In this document: positions 5,021 to 9,717 of the stretch, piece after piece
Numbering within the stretch: the first letter of the stretch is position 1
Layout of the letters: the number at the start of each line of letters is the position of its first letter
Source: Crocinitomicaceae bacterium
GTDB lineage: Bacteria; Bacteroidota; Bacteroidia; Flavobacteriales_D; Crocinitomicaceae
Assembly (NCBI GenBank): GCA_027084145.1
Contig: JALWLM010000406.1
Span: forward strand, 1-9,717
DNA length: 9,717 bases
Reading direction: 5' to 3'
Made by a program: the position numbers and the translations under genes
Notes under the pieces: model-generated
What the model was told of the DNA's origin: nothing
What the model saw: the letters and a program-made list of their open reading frames with translations, nothing else
The model's database searches: none

Positions 5021-7345
5021 ATGAAAGTTTTATCATTTTACCTCATCTTTTTTTTCTCTCTAAGTGCTTTCGGGCAAAATAAACTCGATTCATTAGGCCA
5101 CTTTCCATACCTCAATGGTCCTCATCAAACAAAAATCAATGATGTTTGGGGTTATGTCGATGAATTAGGAAATGAATATGCTTTAGTTGGAACAGAAAAC
5201 GGAGTTTCTATTGTAAATGTAAACAATCCCTCTAATCCGTATGAAGTTTTTTGGTTTCCTGATATGCACTCCATTTGGAGAGATTTAAAAGTATGGAACG
5301 ACTATCTTTATGTTACAACAGAAGCACAAGCGGAATTATTAATTATCGACTTATCCCCGCTTCCTGCATCTAATAATCTTCCCTACACACGATACTCTAA
5401 CGGGTGGAAATCGGCTCATAATATTTATATAGACGAAAACGGATTTGCTTATATTTTCGGGCCAAACAGAGGAAATCAGGGAGTCATTATTTTAGATGTC
5501 GCTTCAAGCCCTATGAATCCGGTGGAAGTGGGTACTTTTGACAACTGGTACGTGCATGATGGTTATGTAAGAAATGATACCTTGTACCTCGCACATATTC
5601 TTGATGGTTTTTTAAGTATTGTTGATGTCTCTAATAAAAACAACCCTATTCTACTTGGAACAAAAACAACGCCGTCCAACTTTACTCATAATATCTGGCC
5701 TTCTGACAATGGGCAATATGTCTTTACAACAGATGAAGTAGTCGGAGGATATATCGGGGCTTATGATATCACTGATGTTAATAACATCATAGAGGTAGAT
5801 CGAATACAATCATCTCCCGATGTGGGATATGTGATTCCACATAATGTACATGTGAAAAATGATTTTTTAATTACCAGCTATTATTCTGACGGAGTTGTTA
5901 TTCATGATGCAAGCCGTCCTTACAATTTAATTGAAGTTGGATATTTTGACACCTACCCTCAAGGACAGACATCTAATTATAATGGATGTTGGGGAACCTA
6001 CCCCTTTCTTCCTTCAGGTATTATTTTGGCAACCGATAGAGACAATGGGCTTTTTATCTTAGGAAATAATTACGGGAAAGCCTGTTATCTTGAAGGAACA
6101 ATTACCGATGCCGTTACAAACAACCCGGTTCAAGGAGTGGATGTTAATATTCAAAATATAATTTCTCCCAATTCATCAAATAATTTAGGCTTTTATGCAA
6201 CAGGGGTTGCTGCCTCCGGAAATTATACGGTTACTTATTCAAAGGTCGGCTATTTTTCACAAACAAAAAATTTAACCTTATCAAATGGACAAGTGACGAT
6301 ACAAGACATACAATTAACACCAATCACACCTTTTTCTCTTATTGTAAACGTTTTTGAAAAAGAAACCGGAAATCCGGTATTAGGAGCAGATGTCCGTTTA
6401 AAACATTCATTAATTACCCATGATGAACAAACAAACGGAATCGGACAAGCATTCTTCCAATTATATTATGAAGACAACTATGATTTAATCACAGGGAAAT
6501 GGAAATATCAAACACAATGTGAATTCAAATACATAGATCAAAATACCGGTGAAATTAATATTTATTTAGAGAAGAAGTTTTTTGATGATTTTTCCTTTGA
6601 TTTCGGCTGGACTGTTTCAAGCACGGCGACAACAGGAAAATGGGAAAGAGGAAAACCCTTTAATGCAGATGGAAACTCTTTCATCAAAGAAGATGTTTCG
6701 GATGATTGCGGTGAGTTATGCTTTATTACGGGAAACAAAAACACCTATAATGGAGATGCTGACGATGTCGATAACGGTACAACAACCTTAAGATCTCCGA
6801 TTATGGATTTGACAACTTTCGAAGAACCTATTCTCAATTATTCTCGATGGTTCTATTGTCATTTCGGACCGGGGAATGTTGATGACACTCTCCGTGTATT
6901 TATTTCCAACGGGAACGAAGTCATTGAACTTGATAAAATCGGTCCTCAAGGAAACACTCCCGGAACTTGGGTGAACAAATCATTTAACTTGAAAGAAAAA
7001 ATAAACCTATCCTCAACAATGCAGTTAATCGTTGAAATTAGCGACCTCGATCCGGATGTCAATATTACAGAAGCAGGGTTTGATTATTTTTCCATCACTG
7101 AAAAAAACGAGTTAGTCTCTTCAATTGAATCCTTTATAATACTTCCTAACCCTGTCGTTAATAATCTCTTACAAGTCAATGGTGTTAAAGACAACACAAG
7201 ATATATGATTTATTCAATCAAAGGAAAAACGCTCATGGAAGGAACCATTTCTAAAGATATGAATACAATCAACCTCTATCAATTAAGTGCCGGGGTCTAT
7301 TTTATAAAAATCGAAAACCACATCGAACGCTTTATAAAAATGTAA
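5021..7345 (+). CDS. Secreted choice-of-anchor B (LVIVD propeller) protein with T9SS sorting domain
   Basis: This is a 774-residue multidomain cell-surface or secreted protein. Residues 1-19 are a Sec signal peptide (MKVLSFYLIFFFSLSAFGQ). Residues 25-350 look like the choice-of-anchor B / LVIVD-repeat family: seven repeats of 42-51 residues, each starting with His or Asn plus an aromatic, fit a seven-bladed beta-propeller. Two modules like the carboxypeptidase regulatory domain follow (354-434 with EGTITDAVTNNPVQGVDV, and 438-520 with EKETGNPVLGADVRL). Residues 521-692 look like a jelly-roll/MAM-type binding domain with the acidic DADDVDNG (579-586). Residues 707-774 are a type A T9SS sorting signal (ILPNPVVNN, then LSAGVYFIKI, ending RFIKM). 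It is therefore probably exported through the outer membrane by T9SS. Its ligand is unknown. It stands alone between two promoters, with no clear terminator after it. Confidence 0.85.
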   Translation: MKVLSFYLIFFFSLSAFGQNKLDSLGHFPYLNGPHQTKINDVWGYVDELGNEYALVGTENGVSIVNVNNPSNPYEVFWFPDMHSIWRDLKVWNDYLYVTTEAQAELLIIDLSPLPASNNLPYTRYSNGWKSAHNIYIDENGFAYIFGPNRGNQGVIILDVASSPMNPVEVGTFDNWYVHDGYVRNDTLYLAHILDGFLSIVDVSNKNNPILLGTKTTPSNFTHNIWPSDNGQYVFTTDEVVGGYIGAYDITDVNNIIEVDRIQSSPDVGYVIPHNVHVKNDFLITSYYSDGVVIHDASRPYNLIEVGYFDTYPQGQTSNYNGCWGTYPFLPSGIILATDRDNGLFILGNNYGKACYLEGTITDAVTNNPVQGVDVNIQNIISPNSSNNLGFYATGVAASGNYTVTYSKVGYFSQTKNLTLSNGQVTIQDIQLTPITPFSLIVNVFEKETGNPVLGADVRLKHSLITHDEQTNGIGQAFFQLYYEDNYDLITGKWKYQTQCEFKYIDQNTGEINIYLEKKFFDDFSFDFGWTVSSTATTGKWERGKPFNADGNSFIKEDVSDDCGELCFITGNKNTYNGDADDVDNGTTTLRSPIMDLTTFEEPILNYSRWFYCHFGPGNVDDTLRVFISNGNEVIELDKIGPQGNTPGTWVNKSFNLKEKINLSSTMQLIVEISDLDPDVNITEAGFDYFSITEKNELVSSIESFIILPNPVVNNLLQVNGVKDNTRYMIYSIKGKTLMEGTISKDMNTINLYQLSAGVYFIKIENHIERFIKM

Positions 7346-7361
7346 TCGCTTAAAGTTTGAT

Positions 7362-7369
7362 TATATTTG
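7362..7369 (+). promoter_or_regulatory. Bacteroidota-type -7 promoter element for the GT2 operon
   Basis: TATATTTG matches TAnnTTTG exactly and lies 19 bases before the glycosyltransferase ATG, in a 43-base gap. No clear -33 element is found, since the expected site would fall in the last codons of the upstream gene. The start is preceded by an A-rich run instead of a Shine-Dalgarno sequence. Confidence 0.5.
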
Positions 7370-7388
7370 TTGCATAATATTAAAAAAA

Positions 7389-8339
7389 ATGGATGTTTCA
7401 ATTGTTATCCCGTTATATAATGAAGAGGAATCCCTTCCGGAATTACACGACTGGATTGTAAGGGTAATGAACCAAGAAGGTCTTTCGTATGAGATTATTT
7501 TTGTTGATGATGGAAGTAAAGACGACTCATGGAAAGTCATTGAATCACTCCGTGAAAAAGACTCCAATGTAAAGGCAATTAAATTTCAAAGGAATTATGG
7601 AAAATCAGCGGCTCTTCAAAAAGGATTTGAAGTGGCTCAAGGGAATGTCGTTATTACAATGGATGCTGATTTACAAGATTCTCCCGACGAGATTCCGGAA
7701 CTTTATAAAATGATTACAGAGAACGGTTATGATATGGTCTCGGGATGGAAAAAGAAACGCTACGACCCCCTATCTAAAACGATTCCAACAAAACTATATA
7801 ATTGGGCGGCAAGAAAAATAACGGGGATCTATTTACATGATTTTAATTGTGGTCTCAAGGCATACAAAAAAGAGGTTGTTAAAAGTATTGAAATCTATGG
7901 AGATATGCATCGTTACATTCCCGCCCTAGCAAAATATGCCGGATTTACAAATATCGGAGAAAAAGTTGTCCAACATCAAGCTAGAAAATATGGCGTTACA
8001 AAATTCGGGTTAAACCGATTTTTAAACGGCCCTTTAGATTTGCTCTCTGTTGCTTTTATTGGTAAATTTTCTAAAAAACCAATGCACTTTTTCGGCGCTT
8101 TTGGAGTTCTAATGTTTTTGATCGGATTTTCCTTTGCTTTTTATCTGGGTATAGATAAGCTTTTTTTTAACAAAACCGGTGTTAGAATTGCGGAAAGAGC
8201 AGAGTTCTATCTTGCTTTAACGGCAATGATTCTCGGTGTCCAATTTTTCTTAGCCGGGTTCTTAGCGGAGTTAATCGGCCGCTCTTCTTCTCAAAGAAAT
8301 GTCTATCTTATAGAAAAAACAATCGATGTCAAAAAATAA
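7389..8339 (+). CDS. Family 2 glycosyltransferase, polyprenyl-phosphate (GtrB/DPM1-like) type
   Basis: This GT-A fold enzyme probably moves a sugar from a nucleotide donor to a polyisoprenyl phosphate on the inner face of the inner membrane, by likeness to the DPM1/GtrB/ArnC group. The catalytic domain starts at once (SIVIPLYNEEESLPEL, residues 4-19). It has the donor-site DDGS (40-43), NYGKSAALQKGF (69-80), the metal-binding DADLQD (92-97) and the late basic motif ARKYGVTKFGLNR (198-210). Two hydrophobic segments, about 233-254 and 273-296, form the C-terminal membrane hairpin of this group. The length, 316 residues, is usual. It is first of three overlapping genes, sharing 14 bases with the HAD gene. 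The sugar and the final glycan are unknown, since no other glycan genes lie nearby. Confidence 0.88.
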   Translation: MDVSIVIPLYNEEESLPELHDWIVRVMNQEGLSYEIIFVDDGSKDDSWKVIESLREKDSNVKAIKFQRNYGKSAALQKGFEVAQGNVVITMDADLQDSPDEIPELYKMITENGYDMVSGWKKKRYDPLSKTIPTKLYNWAARKITGIYLHDFNCGLKAYKKEVVKSIEIYGDMHRYIPALAKYAGFTNIGEKVVQHQARKYGVTKFGLNRFLNGPLDLLSVAFIGKFSKKPMHFFGAFGVLMFLIGFSFAFYLGIDKLFFNKTGVRIAERAEFYLALTAMILGVQFFLAGFLAELIGRSSSQRNVYLIEKTIDVKK

Positions 8340-8886
8340 ATGGGGAATTGATAATACCTGGACACTGTTTTTAGATCGAGATGGTGTTATTAATGAACGA
8401 ATTGTTGATGGTTATGTAACAACATACAACGATTTTCGTTTTATTGAAGGTGTCAAAGATGCCATACGTATATTTTCAGATGTTTTCCAACATATCTTTG
8501 TAGTTACCAACCAGCAAGGAGTTGGAAAAGGGTTGATGACCGAATATGACTTACTAAAAATACACGGCATCATGTGTGATGAAATTTATCAAGAAGGGGG
8601 AAGAATTACAAAGTGTTATTTCGCTCCAAATTTAAAAGGGGCGGAAGATGATATGAGAAAACCGGGAACGGCAATGGGAGAATTGGCGAAAATGGAATTC
8701 CCCGAAATTGACTTCTCAAAATCCATTATGGTGGGAGATACCGATTCCGACATCTTATTTGGCAAGAATCTTGGAATGAAGACGGTACGTATCTTAACAA
8801 AAGAAGAACCTATTAAAAAAATAAACGCAGATTTAGAAGTGAAAAACCTATTGGAATTTGCAAACATATTAAAAGAAGAAAAATGA
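8326..8886 (+). CDS. HAD-IIIA family phosphatase (GmhB/HisB-N-like), lacking the zinc loop
   Basis: This is a 186-residue haloacid dehalogenase-type phosphatase of subclass IIIA, the group of D,D-heptose 1,7-bisphosphate phosphatase and the histidinol-phosphatase domain of HisB. Motif I is FLDRDGVIN (15-23) with nucleophile Asp17 and acid/base Asp19. Motif II is TNQQGVGKG (61-69), the RKP motif is at 111-113, and motif IV is GDTDSD (137-142), binding Mg2+. The Cys/His zinc loop usual before RKP in GmhB and HisB is absent: only Cys97 lies there, in CYFAPNLKG. The substrate is probably a small phosphorylated sugar or metabolite, but heptose cannot be assumed because no heptose kinase or nucleotidyltransferase is near. 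It overlaps the glycosyltransferase by 14 bases and the next gene by 4 (ATGA), so the three are probably co-translated. Confidence 0.83.
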   Translation: MSKNKWGIDNTWTLFLDRDGVINERIVDGYVTTYNDFRFIEGVKDAIRIFSDVFQHIFVVTNQQGVGKGLMTEYDLLKIHGIMCDEIYQEGGRITKCYFAPNLKGAEDDMRKPGTAMGELAKMEFPEIDFSKSIMVGDTDSDILFGKNLGMKTVRILTKEEPIKKINADLEVKNLLEFANILKEEK

Positions 8887-9665
8887 AATTATTTACCGTC
8901 ATATCCTGTCTGTTTTTAAGTAATCTGCTATTTTCCCAATGGAATCAAGTAGATGAAAGAGGTAGAAAACAAGGCCCTTGGGCAAAAGTTTATGAAGGAA
9001 GAAAAGTATATGTTTACAAAGGTCAATTTAAAGACGATAAGCCTATCGGTAAGTTTATTTATTACTATTCCTCCGGAAAAGTGAAAGCCGTCATCAAACA
9101 TGACTCTAACGGGAATCGTTCCGAAGCCTTTTTTTACCACGAAAACGGTGTGTTAATGAGTTACGGTATTTTTCGTGATATGAAAAAAGATAGTACATGG
9201 GTAACTTTCACAAAATACAAACATTTAAACACAGTTGAAAATTATAACGATGGAAAATTAGACGGTGAAAAAACGGTTTATTACCTTCCTGAAAAACGAG
9301 AAAGTAAACAAAGGATACCTTCTGCTATTTTTCACTACAAAAATGGCAAACTACACGGAAAATTTAAAGAATACTTTGTTGACATGTCTGTCAAAACCGA
9401 GGGAGAGTATTATCATGATAAAAAACATGGTGTTTGGGTTCGATATCATCCTACAGGAAAAAAAATGATGTTGACAAGATATCATAAAGGAATTAAACAT
9501 GGATGGGCATTTGCTTATGATAAAAGCGGAAAAGAAACAAATCGTATTTATTATTATTATGGGAGAAAACTAGAAGGAGAACAACTTAAGAAAAAACTCC
9601 GATGGATGAAAGAAAATGGAATTGACCCCAATAAGTATTATGAAAAGCCTCCTTCAAAAAAATAA
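8883..9665 (+). CDS. Secreted MORN/YwqK-like repeat protein
   Basis: The 260-residue product has a Sec signal peptide (about residues 1-18, MKLFTVISCLFLSNLLFS, with SQ after it). It then consists of about eight repeats of roughly 24 residues with the pattern Gly, then an aromatic or charged residue, then Tyr, followed by a variable turn and a charged strand. Repeat starts fall near residues 31, 56, 80, 104, 128, 159, 183 and 207, the one gap of 31 being due to a Lys/Arg-rich insert at 137-146. This pattern is that of MORN-variant proteins often labelled YwqK-family antitoxin in Bacteroidota; the antitoxin label has no support here. A basic, hydrophilic C-terminus (about 229-260) follows. No lipobox or T9SS signal is seen, so a periplasmic site is likely. 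It overlaps the HAD gene by 4 bases. Function is unknown. Confidence 0.75.
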   Translation: MKLFTVISCLFLSNLLFSQWNQVDERGRKQGPWAKVYEGRKVYVYKGQFKDDKPIGKFIYYYSSGKVKAVIKHDSNGNRSEAFFYHENGVLMSYGIFRDMKKDSTWVTFTKYKHLNTVENYNDGKLDGEKTVYYLPEKRESKQRIPSAIFHYKNGKLHGKFKEYFVDMSVKTEGEYYHDKKHGVWVRYHPTGKKMMLTRYHKGIKHGWAFAYDKSGKETNRIYYYYGRKLEGEQLKKKLRWMKENGIDPNKYYEKPPSKK

Positions 9666-9717
9666 AAAAGCAACATTTTTCTTTTTATCTCGTTTTAATA
9701 AGTGATTAAATATAAAC

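Noticed and set aside
4888..5082. Plus-strand open frame of 64 codons across the divergent region
   Set aside because: It starts at TTG, runs through the promoter area into the signal peptide of the real gene in another frame, and its product is low-complexity and hydrophobic with no family resemblance.
6365..6378. Near-palindrome ACCGGA-AA-TCCGGT inside the secreted protein gene
   Set aside because: It is short, encodes the conserved ETGNPV turn of a regulatory-like module and has no neighbouring regulatory signal.
8883..9665. Toxin-antitoxin system based on the YwqK likeness
   Set aside because: The protein has a signal peptide, no small toxin gene is adjacent, and the neighbours are a glycosyltransferase and a phosphatase.
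9666..9717. Possible terminator or promoter in the final 52 bases
   Set aside because: There are A and T runs but no GC-containing stem and no TAnnTTTG motif; nothing can be supported here.

Overview
The window reads as chromosomal DNA from a member of the Bacteroidota, probably a flavobacterium-like organism. The evidence is: AT-rich sequence; the Bacteroidota -7 promoter element TAnnTTTG ahead of several genes; A-rich start regions without a clear Shine-Dalgarno sequence; a TonB-dependent receptor barrel end of Bacteroidota type; a bS16 protein with a long acidic tail; a fused E1 alpha/beta dehydrogenase; and a secreted protein ending in a type IX secretion (T9SS) sorting domain. No mobile element, CRISPR array, tRNA or rRNA was seen, and no gene-free stretch exceeds 300 bases.

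Layout. Bases 1-446 hold the C-terminal barrel of an outer-membrane TonB-dependent receptor that enters from the left. A promoter and a roughly 70-base structured leader precede a tight operon, rpsP-rimM-trmN6 (561-2351), with 1-base spacing and then a 1-base overlap. This is a ribosome and tRNA maturation operon: ribosomal protein bS16, the 30S maturation factor RimM, and a tRNA1(Val) A37 methyltransferase. The trmD and rplS genes that often follow rimM in other phyla are absent. Convergent to it on the minus strand is an 814-residue fused 2-oxoacid dehydrogenase E1 (2426-4870). A short divergent promoter region (4871-5020) separates it from a 774-residue secreted protein (5021-7345) made of a seven-bladed propeller, two carboxypeptidase-regulatory-like modules, a probable jelly-roll domain and a T9SS signal. 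A third transcription unit (7389-9665) contains a membrane-anchored family 2 glycosyltransferase, a HAD-IIIA phosphatase and a secreted MORN/YwqK-like repeat protein, joined by 14-base and 4-base overlaps.

The most notable non-coding signal is a perfect 12-bp inverted repeat followed by a T-run inside the start of rimM (1147-1187). It has the form of an intrinsic terminator and sits just after rpsP, where it could make the cell produce far more bS16 than RimM. The rpsP leader has two hairpins, and the first can pair alternatively with the second, as expected of a ribosomal-protein autoregulatory leader. In the secreted protein, each propeller blade begins with a His/Asn plus aromatic signature, which may form a ring of histidines around the axis. 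Most genes here are ordinary housekeeping or cell-surface genes. I found no clear case for a wholly new multi-gene system; the GT2-HAD-YwqK unit is the least explained gene set.
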